Source: Anarhynchus alexandrinus
Taxonomy: Eukaryota > Chordata > Aves > Charadriiformes > Charadriidae
Direction of reading: 5' to 3'
Length of the DNA: 64,000 bases
Assembly: GCA_008711295.1 (NCBI GenBank)
Contig: VUYV01000044.1
Span: 2,009,750-2,073,749 of the forward strand
The notes under the pieces were generated by a model. The model made no database searches and was not told the DNA's origin. It was given only the letters and a program-made list of their open reading frames with translations. A program made the translations under genes and the position numbers. Position 1 is the first letter of the stretch, and every line of letters starts with the position of its first letter. This document shows, one piece after another, positions 25,743-35,829 of the stretch.

Positions 25743-28250
25743 CTGGAATAAAAATTGAAAACAAAGACAAGTCATGACAGTTGCATAAATCCCAGATGTC
25801 CACAGCATCTATCTGCTTCACAGGATTCTATAAAATGGTTCACAGAGCAGCAGCTCCCAGAACAGCCTCTTTGGGTACCTGAAAAAGTGCAAGAGTCTAC
25901 AGAAATGCCATTGTCCTGCTTTTCACTGTCATTCTCTACTCCTCTTCCAGTTATGTGCCTAAATAGCACAACAAACCTACATCGAGCGAGGCACTGAGAG
26001 TTTGATACAATAAAGCTGGTGTAGGCTCAAGCCCAGACTGAGGGTTCCTTGGCTTAGGGAACCAAGGCAAAAGTAGCTCACAGCAAAAAACTGAAAGGAG
26101 AAGCATGAGTATTTAGGGCCTCTCCTCTGCATTTTATTTTGCCCTTTCAGTTCAAACAACTTACACAAACATTATTTTAATTAATTACTGATGTTGGGGG
26201 TTTTTTTGCCCTGCATAGTGATATACAGATTAGAAAATCCCACAAAAAAGTTTCATTTTGCACAACTTGAGAAGGCATCTACTTTTTTGTTCCTCTAGTG
26301 GCACAGGACTGCCCCTAGACTAAGCAGATTAATTAACTTTGCCTTTCTGTTTCTAACATTTTCTAGGCTTTTGACTGCCACTCACATTCCAGCTGATGGC
26401 ACACCCAGGCCATCGCTGTGCTGGGAGAGCTCTGCAGCCATCCTACAGAGAACACTCTGCCCTGATTGCTGCAAACTACAGCCAAAGTTTCAGCTGAATG
26501 CTGGCAGCTGCAGAAAAGATTGTAATCTTTTCAGCAAAAAGCTACACCTGCCATTTTTAGCTGCTTTATTAGAACAGAGCAAAATCATCCTGTTTTTACA
26601 TCACGTACATTTTTGTTTGCAGGGATAGTTGTTTTCATGTACATACTGATCTACATTTTCACCTCACTGAGCTCACATACTACACAGAAAAAGCTGGTGA
26701 CAGAGCTTCCTAATGCTACTTTACCAAAACCAGGGTAATTAACAGGCCAACAGACTCCATCTTGACTGCCTGAGGAACTTGTGATCAAAAAGCAGACCAC
26801 AGGCTTTGTTTTTTAAATGAAAATGCAACCTAGCCCTTACGGACTTCCCAACTGTGAACCAAAGGGAGGGGAGGCAGGAGAAATCAATGCGCTGTTTTGG
26901 TTATAGTCAGTCTGAAACAGCACTTTAGAAAAGACTTTCCACCCAATATTAATTGCAGCTGCTAGAATACTGATCCATGCCCCCCCACACTTCTGCTAAA
27001 TGAAAATCACTGTTAAGAGCAAAATTAACTGAATGAAAGGAGCCATAACACAAAATACATGGGGGGAGGGGAAGGAACAAACCACAAACCTACAACCAAG
27101 AGGCCAAGAAAACAAACAAACAAAATCAACAGCCTAGCAGTTAACATTATTTGATGAAAGGCTACACTTAATGACAACACCATGCAGGAAAAGTTAACTA
27201 GCAGCTCAATTTCTGCTCAAAGGCATGCTGCTCTTGGTCTTTCCACAATCGGAAATTGCACTGATGTCAAGAGACAAGCTGTGAATCACAGGCAATGTGG
27301 AGTTCTAAATTAACATCTGAGCATAAGGGACAGGAGTAAACCCTTCTCTCTTCCCAGATCTTTCCTCCTTAAGTTGTGCAAGATGAAGTCTGTGGACAAA
27401 GACAACAGAATATCTGTTCCTTAGCAAGAAGGGCTCCATGAGAGAGTATCAGAGAAAGATCTTTGCCTGGCACGTCAGTAATACACCTCCAGGACAAGGA
27501 AGGATCCTGTGCTGCCAAGGAGCTGGATTAAGTATTACAGTTCTTCCACCTCCACTGTTAATAACTACTAAACAAAAGCACTTGGTTACACGTATGAGAC
27601 ATCAGGACTAAGAAAGTTCCCAAATGAAAGCCTTCATCAAGGCCCTACAGACACTCAAAGCCGCTGCCAGCTCTGATTTTGCCTTGCGGTTTGTACACAA
27701 GTCAAAGTTCACACAGCTGAAAGGCAAAATACGACAAAGCAAGCAGGCTGGCAAGCCTTCGCAGGGCTACTCCTCCACACACAGAGCTTCCAGAAGCAAA
27801 CCATCGCCGTCCCAGGCAGCCCCCCCAGCGCCCGGCAGGCTCCGAACAGCTAACAGCCATGGTTACAAGGCTCGATACAAACCTCAATATGCAAGCAGGC
27901 ACAGATAAATATAGTTTTCAGAAACACATGGGCTGACAGAACAGACAAGGTAACAAGGCTGTTTTGCTGCATATTATTGACTGAAAACCTCGAGATTTCA
28001 TGGAGATGCGTGAATACTGTGTTCTGATCTGAGTCTGGTTTCTTTTGGTGAGTCAAGAGAATGTTTCTATCCATCTCCTGGGTCAAAGCCTCAGCTGAGA
28101 GGACCAACACCCCCGGCCCACCCTGGCCTGCCCGGCACGGCGCAGGCACGCAAAAACCTTTACAGCAAGAGGGGAGAACCACAGGGGGTACAGCCTGCCC
28201 CTAACCCGCGCTCCGCAGACCTGAAACACCCGCCTTTCACCGAGCATTTA
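25743..28250 (-). other. SPATA2: Predicted SPATA2 5' intron
   Basis: Stretch between the first coding exon and the CpG island that must hold the SPATA2 promoter. No coding exon is visible on either strand; frames here lack family resemblance. It is most simply the intron separating a non-coding first exon from the coding exons. Confidence 0.5.
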
Positions 28251-28683
28251 AAAAAAAAAAAAATTAAACCCGAAGGCAAAGGCTATTTAAGAGCAGGGGA
28301 GAACACCGCATCGCTGAGGAATTCCAGACGGCGGGAGAGGCGGGAACACCGCGCGAGTTCACGCCCGCTGGAAGCCACCCCGCTCCTCCGTTCTCACCGA
28401 GACACTTGTTGCAGAGCCGGCCGGGAGAGCGGAACGGCGGGCACGGCCCTGGGACACCGCCTTCCCCCCACCCACCCCCGCCTCTTCCTCCGCCGTAAGC
28501 GGCGCTCGTCGACCGGCCAGCGCCGGGCCGGACCCACAGGGGCTTCCCGCTAACGGGGCGCAGCGCCCGCCGCCCCCGGCAAACCCGCCGCCCCCTCCCC
28601 TCAGCCGCCAACGCTGCACCGAGGGCCGGCAGCCCTGGCGGGCAGAGCCGCCGCCCCCCCCGCGGGCCAGGCCCATCCCTCAC

Positions 28684-28930
28684 CGCTCCGCTACGGGCCG
28701 CGCCCGCCGCCCGGGACCCGCCGCCGCTCGGCCGGAAGCGCCCGGTGACCCGGATGGGGACTGCGGACCCCTCGCGCGCTCCCGCGGCGTCCCCGCAGAG
28801 GCCGCCCCCCCCGGAAGAGCCACCGAGCGGGTCGCGCCCGCCCTCGCGGCTCGGCCTACCGGCACCGGCCCGGGGGCTGCCGGCGGCCAGCGGGAGGGGG
28901 CGGCTGACAGCGGCGCCCCGGAAGTGGATG
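28684..28930 (-). other. SPATA2: Predicted SPATA2 non-coding first exon
   Basis: A good minus-strand donor (GCG|GTGAGGG) sits at 28684/28683 inside the island, and the ETS/CRE cluster lies upstream of it in the SPATA2 direction. A second possible donor (CTCG|GTGAGA) lies near 28,399, so alternative first exons are possible. The 5' boundary is only a guess from the position of the promoter motifs. Confidence 0.3.
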
Positions 28931-28970
28931 GCTGAGGGGAGGGGGGGCGGGGCACCGCCTCCTGCCGTGG

Positions 28971-28978
28971 TGACGTCA
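28971..28978. promoter_or_regulatory. Palindromic cAMP-response element
   Basis: TGACGTCA, the full CREB/ATF consensus, directly beside GC boxes in the divergent promoter region. Confidence 0.6.
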
Positions 28979-29020
28979 TCGGGGCGGGGCGCGAGTGGGC
29001 GGGGCGACCTCCTCCGGAAT

Positions 29021-29428
29021 NNNNNNNNNNNNNNNNNNNNNNNNNNNNNNNNNNNNNNNNNNNNNNNNNNNNNNNNNNNNNNNNNNNNNNNNNNNNNNNN
29101 NNNNNNNNNNNNNNNNNNNNNNNNNNNNNNNNNNNNNNNNNNNNNNNNNNNNNNNNNNNNNNNNNNNNNNNNNNNNNNNNNNNNNNNNNNNNNNNNNNNN
29201 NNNNNNNNNNNNNNNNNNNNNNNNNNNNNNNNNNNNNNNNNNNNNNNNNNNNNNNNNNNNNNNNNNNNNNNNNNNNNNNNNNNNNNNNNNNNNNNNNNNN
29301 NNNNNNNNNNNNNNNNNNNNNNNNNNNNNNNNNNNNNNNNNNNNNNNNNNNNNNNNNNNNNNNNNNNNNNNNNNNNNNNNNNNNNNNNNNNNNNNNNNNN
29401 NNNNNNNNNNNNNNNNNNNNNNNNNNNN
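29021..29428. other. RNF114: Assembly gap (408 N) over RNF114 exon 1
   Basis: Run of N in the middle of the CpG island. RNF114 exon 2 opens in the middle of the RING domain with one base completing a split codon, so the first exon, carrying the start codon and the first RING cysteines, is upstream and is not found in the sequenced flanks. GC-rich first exons are typical dropouts of short-read bird assemblies. Confidence 0.85.
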
Positions 29429-29823
29429 CTCGGGAGCGGGGCGGGGGCTGGGTCCGTGTCCCCGCGGGGGGCGGTGGGGAGAAGCGGCGCTGCCGGGGGG
29501 GCGGGGGATCCGCAGGCGGCTCCGCTCGTGCGGGTGGCTTCCGTGAGAGCGGGGGGCGGGAAACAGCAGGGAAAAAGGCTAATGGTCTTTCACTTTCGAT
29601 TATTTTCTTCCCTGAAAGACGTGGGAACCGAGCAGTGTCCGACCGCTAATAACACTGCGTCCTTCTCCCTGCGCGCACAGACGCCAACAGGCTGCTCTGT
29701 TATCAGCTACCGCGGCCCGAGACGCCGTTATCGCTCAGGGCAGAAGACAGAAGGGCTCTGGATATTTATGCTTCGTGTCCAGGAGGGATGTTCTCACCAC
29801 CTGCTGTTTTTCTCCCGCCCTAG
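29429..29823 (+). other. RNF114: RNF114 intron 1 (visible part)
   Basis: GC-rich right edge of the CpG island fading into ordinary sequence, ending in the acceptor 'ctcccgccctag' before exon 2. The frames that cross the N run have no support as protein. Confidence 0.6.
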
Positions 29824-29974
29824 CTTCTGCACGCCGTGCCTGCAGGAATGCCTTAAGCCGAAGAAGCCGGTTTGCGGTGTCTGCCGCAGTACCCTGTCGC
29901 CCGGCAGCAGAGCTCTGGACTTGGAAAAGCAAATTGAAACGACAGAAACCGCTTGCAATGGCTGCAATAAAAAA
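29824..29974 (+). CDS. RNF114: RNF114 exon 2
   Basis: Acceptor CCCTAG|C, donor AAA|GTATGA; one base completes the codon split with exon 1, then 50 codons covering the RING end and the first pair of cysteines (CNGC) of the next zinc motif. Confidence 0.93.
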
Positions 29975-32900
29975 GTATGAAAGTATTTGGAAATCGAGTG
30001 CATGAGGTGGGCCTGCTTGGCCATGCTGCTTGGAGGGAAATAAAGCGCTTGCTCTTCAGCTTCCCGCAGAATCATGTCAAAATGTTCGTTCTGATAAGCG
30101 CTTAAGATATTTTATATAGGCAGAACCCAAGTGTTGACATTTTTTTCCCACAGGTTTTTTTTTTTCTTACTTCTTCAGGAAATGAATTTCAAATGAAAGA
30201 TACTGATTTTAAAATTAGAGTAAAATATTGCTTCTGAAGTTGCTTCTGTGAACATGCCTCTGTGGGAGGAACATTGTAATGAAACAGTGGATGTGGGCTT
30301 TAGGTAGAATCATAGAATTATATATATTATTCACTATAGCGATCTCTTTGGCTCTTGAACAGAGATTTATTTGCTTTGTTTGAAATAGTTATGAGTCAAA
30401 GTTGTCTTGTATGGGTGATGTATTCCACAGACTTGCTGGTTGCTGGTGTCCTGCATGTTGAATACCTGTATGGCATCCTTCCTGTCATTCACTTTCTCTT
30501 TGTAAAGTTGGTCGTCTTAGCATTAATTGGATGTATGAGAAAATATCTTAGCAGATGGCAAAACAACAGAAAAAGGGTAATTAGACACACTAAGGTGGGG
30601 GCAATAGTTCGGTTAGTTTCACTTTTTGTTTCTGGGTGGTATCTTTACTCTGTCTTCATTCTAGGTGATAGAAGACTGTAGTGCCTTCAATTACAGATTT
30701 CCTTATTATAAATTTGAATTTCCATTAGTGGGATTGAACAATTAGCAATTGATATACACCAAGATCTGTACAAAAGCCAGATTATTTTCCATATACTGTC
30801 TCTTCTTTCTCCTCAGTGATCAGGTAAACTGGCTTTATGTGAAGCATTTTTTAATATATATACTCTATAGTATAGGTTAAGAGAAGTGAGCTGTCCTGAG
30901 GAGTGTTGTGTCTGTAAAATATTACAGTCAGCAAAGTTACAGGTTAACTAATCTATACTCTCAAAGCTTTCTGCCTTGCCAGCTGAAGCGTTTGGGTTTT
31001 CCTGCTTTAACACTGTCTGCAGAAAGCTACTTTGTTATACATGTTTACTACTACCGCTTAAAAGTGTAGAAGTTTAAATTCACCCTGCTGTGCAATTGTT
31101 GCCTACACAGATGTATCTCTCAAAGATGCGTAGCCATGCAGCTTCTTGTTCAAAGTACCAGAATTACATCATGGAAGGTGTGAAAGCTGTAACTAAAGAA
31201 CCACTTCACAACAGCAGGTAACTACCTCTTCTCTGGAAATACTTGTCCCTTTTTGTCACCAAAACAGGGCTGTTACTGATTAATCATTATAAAAATCTCA
31301 ATTTTGCTTCTTCTGCGTCCTTTTATCTTTAAAAAATATAACTGCATTATGGGATTTCATGCAAACTGTAGGGTTTTGGAGTAATAGTAGACCTTACCTC
31401 TTTGCTCAGTTTGGGCATTAATTGCTTTAATCCTTTCACATTGTTAAAAACTAAGCTTTAATGCTGCATCTTGTCCTGGTTTCCTCTGGGATAGAGTTAA
31501 TTTTCTCACTAGCAGCGGGTATAATTCTGTGTTTCACATTTAGAATGAGAATGTTGATAACGCACTAATGGTTTTAGTTGTTGCTAAGCAGTCAAGGACT
31601 TTTTCAGCTTCCAGTAGAAGCTGAGAGGGAGCACAGACAGGGCAACTGGCCCAAGCTGACCAAAGGAGTATTCCATACCATAAATGTCATGCTCAGTATA
31701 TAAATGGGGGTTGGCCAGGGGGCGGGGATCCGCGATCGCTGGGCAATTGATCATCGGGTGCTGAGCAATTGCATTGCATCACTCATCTTGTGTATTTTTA
31801 TCATCACTATTATTATTTTATTTTCCGTTACTGTTCTATTAAACTGTCTTTATCTCAACCATGAGTTTTTTTCCTTTGTCTCCTTCTTCTCCCTATCCCG
31901 CTGGGGGGTCGGGGGGTGGTGAGTGAACGGCTGTGTGGTCCTAGCTGCCGGCTGGGTTTAAACCACAACAATCTGTGTACAGGCAAGCTGTTCTGCTTTC
32001 TGCATAGTCCATACACTAGACATCTTAAAGATCAGGGTACTCAGTAAAAGTGGCTATTTTTAAATAAAAACTTCTCTCTTTCTGTCTCTTGATTCAAGTA
32101 ACTTACAATGAAGGGAAGTCGGAATCGATTGCAGTGCACTCACCTGCATTGTGGCATACTGTGCTTTAAAAAAAAAAAGGATAAATGGCATTTATAACAT
32201 TTGTAGAAGAGCTCTCATTCTGTGTAAATATGGATGATATTAAGAGTTCCTTAAGCTGTTGTTGGGAATTAAAAAGCTAATTCTTAAAATTTGCTTGTCT
32301 TAATTGCATAGAATAAGCTTATTAGTTTAAATTATTTCTATTCTTAAGAGCTGGTAAGATGACTTTTGAGTACTGAATCCTAAAGCTTTTACTTTTACAT
32401 TTCTTACAATATGTCACCTCTTTTTCTGCCCCCAACCAGGAACTTCCCAAATCGGTTTACCTTTCCTTGTCCGTATTGCAGCGAGAAAAACTTTGATCAA
32501 GAAGGACTAGTTGAACACTGCAAAACATTGCACAGCATGGATGCAAAACAAGTGGTAATAAAAAGTCTTGGTGCAAGAATTGCAATGAAGTCTAGTCTTA
32601 AATCCCTTTGAAACAATGAATTAGAGACTTACTCTTGAAGTTAAGTACATATTTATAATTACTCCTGTTAAAGTCAAATGTGGGTATGCTGTTCGTGCAT
32701 TTAACTTTTATATAATTTTGACGTTGGTTTTCGATACATTCTCTGGAATGACTAGTCTCTGTTCCTGTTGCAGCTGGGTCACATACTCCTTTCATATTTG
32801 AAAAATGGCAGACATTCAAAGTTAATTAGGCACAGTAACAAACATAAAATTAGTAAGATACAATTTCAAAAAAAGTCAGGGGTTTAATTTTCCCCTCTGC

Positions 32901-33857
32901 TGTTTTCAGCAAGAAGACATTATAAACCATTAGGAAAAACGCTTGCAAAAAGGGTGTGTAATTCTAATACTGTTTACCTGCTGATACTCCCTGTCATATA
33001 AAAGGAATTGCAAAACATGGAACTAAATGTGAAACTTTCATTTTTCTGGAAAGTTTTTTGAAATTCCAAATTGTTTAGAAAAAAAAGTTCATTTTTCCCC
33101 TTGGGGAGAATGATCTTTGCAAAAGAGATCAAGGAAACTTTTCTGTTACTGACAAATAAAGGCTGAAATCTTCTAAAGCAATCAGCTGTTGTCAGTTCTG
33201 ATTTTCAGAATGTAGAGAGAAGAGTGAGCCATTCCAGTTCAGAGGTCTAAGACTTGAATTAAAATTATCTGGGTTTATCTGAGGCTTCTGTATTAAATGT
33301 CCCACCAAACTAATTGACATCACTTTGCATATAGTATAGTGACTGTCTCAAACCTCGAACTTCAATCTTCCTTGCTGTCTCTGTCCTGCCCTTTCTACTA
33401 TAAATGTTAAAGCACTTAACCATTGGAGCTTAATTGCCTTTTTTGGGTTTTTCTTGAAGGTTTGCCCAATTTGTGCCTCAATGCCATGGGGAGATCCAAA
33501 TTACAGGAGTGCTAACTTCATGGAGCACCTTCAAAGACGACATCGCTTTTCATATGATACTTTTGTGGTATGTGTTTCCTCACCCTTGGAATACAGCCTG
33601 GTGACTCTTAAACCCCAGCTTTTTTACATAGCCACTACTGTGAGATCTCATCCATGCAGATGGTATCATGAGACAAATTGGATTATTGGCAAGTCAAAGG
33701 AAGAGACAGCTTTTTTTTCTGTTCTTATTTGGTGTTGTGTTAACCAGTATGGCTGTTGCAGTAAAAGAATTTCTGTACCCTTTGTTCATAGGATTATGAT
33801 GCTGATGAAGATGATATGATGGCACAGGTTTTGATGCGCTCTTTGAGGGATAAATGA
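29824..33857 (+). CDS. RNF114: RNF114 E3 ubiquitin ligase, exons 2-6 (exon 1 missing)
   Basis: RNF114 (ZNF313) is a RING-type E3 ubiquitin ligase linked in mammals to NF-kB and interferon signalling, T-cell activation and turnover of p21. Five exons join in consistent phases to give the last ~181 residues of the protein (human total 228). Domains in order: second half of the C3HC4 RING ([20 protein letters not shown]), a C2HC zinc motif (CNGC ... MRSHAASC), a C2H2-like finger ([11 protein letters not shown] ... EHCKTLH), a second one ([16 protein letters not shown] ... HLQRRH), and a C-terminal ubiquitin-interacting motif ([16 protein letters not shown]). Exon 1 (roughly 140 coding bases) falls in the N gap. 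It lies head to head with SPATA2 and upstream of SNAI1, as in other amniotes. Confidence 0.95.
29975..31110 (+). other. RNF114: RNF114 intron 2
   Basis: AT-rich GT-AG intron of 1,136 bp. A short 'agaatcatagaatta' near 30,308 resembles the terminal repeats of CR1 elements. The 108-codon hydrophobic frame at 30,355-30,681 needs a TTG start and shows no family. Confidence 0.85.
31111..31217 (+). CDS. RNF114: RNF114 exon 3
   Basis: Acceptor CTACACAG|ATG, donor AGCAG|GTAACT; 35 codons plus two bases. Encodes [20 protein letters not shown], highly conserved in the family; too short to appear as a long frame. Confidence 0.93.
31218..32439 (+). other. RNF114: RNF114 intron 3 (holds the solo LTR)
   Basis: GT-AG intron of 1,222 bp, of which about 500 bp is the LTR. 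The rest is AT-rich with no supported feature. Confidence 0.88.
31472..31970 (+). mobile_element. Solo LTR of an endogenous retrovirus
   Basis: 499-bp element starting TGTCCTGG and ending CCACAACA (TG...CA termini), flanked by a perfect 4-bp duplication ATCT (31468-31471 and 31971-31974). It contains a TATA-like GTATATAAATG at about 31,696-31,706 and an ATTAAA polyadenylation hexamer at 31838-31843, the usual order of U3-R-U5. No internal retroviral genes are present, so it is a recombined solo LTR. The sequence resembles an LTR family common in neognath birds, probably ERVL-like; the family name is from memory and uncertain. It is in sense orientation to RNF114 and inside an intron. Confidence 0.85.
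32440..32554 (+). CDS. RNF114: RNF114 exon 4
   Basis: Acceptor CAACCAG|G completes an Arg codon split with exon 3; donor CAAGTG|GTAATA. 38 further codons hold the [20 protein letters not shown] zinc-finger region. Confidence 0.94.
32555..33459 (+). other. RNF114: RNF114 intron 4
   Basis: 905-bp AT-rich GT-AG intron, no supported content. Confidence 0.85.
33460..33567 (+). CDS. RNF114: RNF114 exon 5
   Basis: Acceptor TTGAAG|GTT, donor TTTGTG|GTATGT; exactly 36 codons encoding the [16 protein letters not shown] finger and the [11 protein letters not shown] linker. Confidence 0.94.
33568..33791 (+). other. RNF114: RNF114 intron 5, open in frame throughout
   Basis: Short 224-bp intron with no stop codon in the frame carried over from exon 5. 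Because its length is not a multiple of three, retention would shift exon 6 out of frame and end at the TGA 33817-33819. Confidence 0.85.
33792..33857 (+). CDS. RNF114: RNF114 exon 6 (terminal coding)
   Basis: Acceptor TTCATAG|GAT, 21 codons and TGA. Encodes the acidic, Leu/Met-rich ubiquitin-interacting motif at the C-terminus. Confidence 0.93.
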   Translation, partial: DYDADEDDMMAQVLMRSLRDK

Positions 33858-34852
33858 ACCAACTAGAAGATTAACTGTAAACCCAAGCTTCCGTGAGGGG
33901 GAAATGCCCGGCATCCTCGCACTTGGCCCTGTACATCCCAAGATGAACTCAGGCATCCAGAAATGCGGAACACTTCTTAATCCCTATCTCAGTTTCAAAT
34001 CCTGTTTTGATATTTCTGTACCACTCGGTCTTTTGTTAACCTGGTCTATGCCATTCAACCCTGTCAGCCTAATTTTCTTACTTGCTTCACACAAAGCTTA
34101 ATTGTAGGTCAACATGGAAGAGACAAATCTGTTTTCCTCTACCTTTGCCTATTTCTTCATTTCTTTGCAGTTGTGTTCATTTGACTGTCTAAAAACAAAA
34201 ACATTCCAAATAGAATGGCCTGAACTAGTTAATAAATATCTCCTCCCTGTCTCATCTACATATCTTAAATGATTGTACGAGAGGTGTATTTGTAGCTCTG
34301 TTTTCCTTTAGTGAGACCTCTAGGTGCTAACTGTAATTGTCAGACCAGCTCTCAGTTAAAGTGACCTATGATGCCTGTGATTTCATAATGTTTCCCAGTG
34401 TTTAAATTCTTACACACAGCCTCTCAACTATATGGAAAACACATCTTCAGTATAAGTCTTCAAACTACAAACTTTCTTGCAAATCTTTGCACCTGTGTAA
34501 GCAACTAGTTCAAAATATTTTAGTTCTATGCATGATTATTACATTCTTCCATACGTTGACCATAATTTCTAGCCTGGAAAGTAAACTTTAATGTTGGTCT
34601 TGGTTAAAATGCATTATTTTTAAAATATCTTAGCAAATATTAATCATATTTGCTGGCTTTATGATTCAGTTGGTGGGTTTGAAACTAGTTTTCTGGTGAT
34701 TTTAAGCCTTACGCTGATAAGGGAATTCAGATTTTTTTTTCAATACCGCTGCTTTCTATTTAAACTAAAATTTTCATATATATTCCTAGTTTTTCCATCT
34801 CTCAAGGCAAGCTGGTAGCAAAACTTACCAATACTTCATAGCACTTTCACAG

Positions 34853-34888
34853 CACTACCTTTCTGCATTACACTACCTTTCTGCATTA
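34853..34888. repeat. 18-bp perfect tandem duplication
   Basis: The unit 'cactacctttctgcatta' occurs twice head to tail without mismatch inside the RNF114 3' UTR. Confidence 0.95.
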
Positions 34889-35796
34889 CAGATTTTAACA
34901 GGCATTTTGAATTCCTGTTCTTCATTTAAATATTGCTAAAGTGGCTGAAGCTGTACTTAGATTGTTTTCCATATAATATTGTATGTATAGTATGCGGGTA
35001 TAGTTTTCAAAGAAAAAATCAAATATAACCCAGAAAGCAGGATGACAATTCCAGTACAGGGTAAATGGATACTCTGTATTCAAGCCTATGCTTTTACTAT
35101 AGAGATTCCATGTTAGTTTAACATTTTCATTAACTGCACAGTCAAGATGCTGAGATCTAATGATCTCTAATGAACACCTGGCCAGAACTTGTAAATCACG
35201 GTAGTGTTGAGATGTCTAGTCTTATTTAAGCATGTTTAATTGGAGCAGTGGACCTGCGCCACCACAGAGTTGAGTACTAATTAATTTATTTGACCAGTAA
35301 ATTTAGTATCATCGCACTCTGCAGACTGCAGCATCGCCTTACCATTAAAACAATCAAACGTACCCCAGCTACAACTACTTGATTAACCTTTGTGTTCAGC
35401 CAGACCTCTAACATTTAAATTGAACTTGGTTTTAGTATGTTTTCCCCAACTTGGTATGGGCTGTTATAAACTCACCCTTAAGTATCTGCTTGGTGACTGG
35501 ACGGTCAGTCTTGGGGGGAGGGGGGATCTTCTCATGGTACTGTGGAAAAGTACTGTGTTTGGGGTTGGTTATTTTTAATGCTTGATCTGCAAAGAGATTA
35601 CAGTGTACTAGTGGTTGGATGGGGATTTCTGGGTTCTGGCTAGAACGCAGTTTGGTGATACCCATTGACCAGAATCTAGATTTCTGCTACTATTCTAAGT
35701 GCACTTCCATGCAATTCTGATAAAATGTTTAAGGAGCAGTTAGAAGCTTCCGAGCAATTACTTTGTCATGTTTTTGACTTTTGAAGACAAGTTACA

Positions 35797-35802
35797 AATA
35801 AA
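35797..35802 (+). terminator. RNF114: RNF114 polyadenylation signal
   Basis: Canonical AATAAA followed within 20 bases by a T-rich stretch; the best distal candidate for the end of the transcript. Confidence 0.65.
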
Positions 35803-35829
35803 GGTCGTTTAATTTATAAAATCCTATCT

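Larger units (their letters stand above)
28262..29020. promoter_or_regulatory. CpG island, shared SPATA2/RNF114 promoter (left part)
   Basis: CpG-dense, GC-rich block that starts abruptly after a poly-A run (28,250-28,263) and runs into the assembly gap. Within about 250 bp it has three identical CCGGAAG ETS cores (28732, 28811, 28918), a perfect palindromic TGACGTCA CRE (28971-28978) and GGGGCGGGGC boxes just before the gap. SPATA2 leaves it leftwards and RNF114 rightwards. The island presumably continues through the gap to about 29,560. Confidence 0.75.
33858..35820 (+). other. RNF114: RNF114 3' untranslated region
   Basis: AT-rich sequence from the stop to just past an AATAAA at 35797-35802, about 2 kb, in line with the long 3' UTR of the gene in mammals. 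An earlier AATAAA near 34,232 could make a shorter form. No reading frame here is supported. Confidence 0.65.

Noticed and set aside
28745..29980. 411-codon plus-strand frame running through the N gap into RNF114 exon 2
   Set aside because: It is open only because N codons are not stops and the flanks are GC-rich; the true exon 2 starts at a clear splice acceptor at 29824.
30355..30681. 108-codon hydrophobic frame in RNF114 intron 2
   Set aside because: It needs a TTG start, lies wholly in an AT-rich intron, and has no family resemblance.
31704..31922. 72-codon frame within the solo LTR
   Set aside because: It lies across LTR regulatory sequence and carries no retroviral gene similarity.
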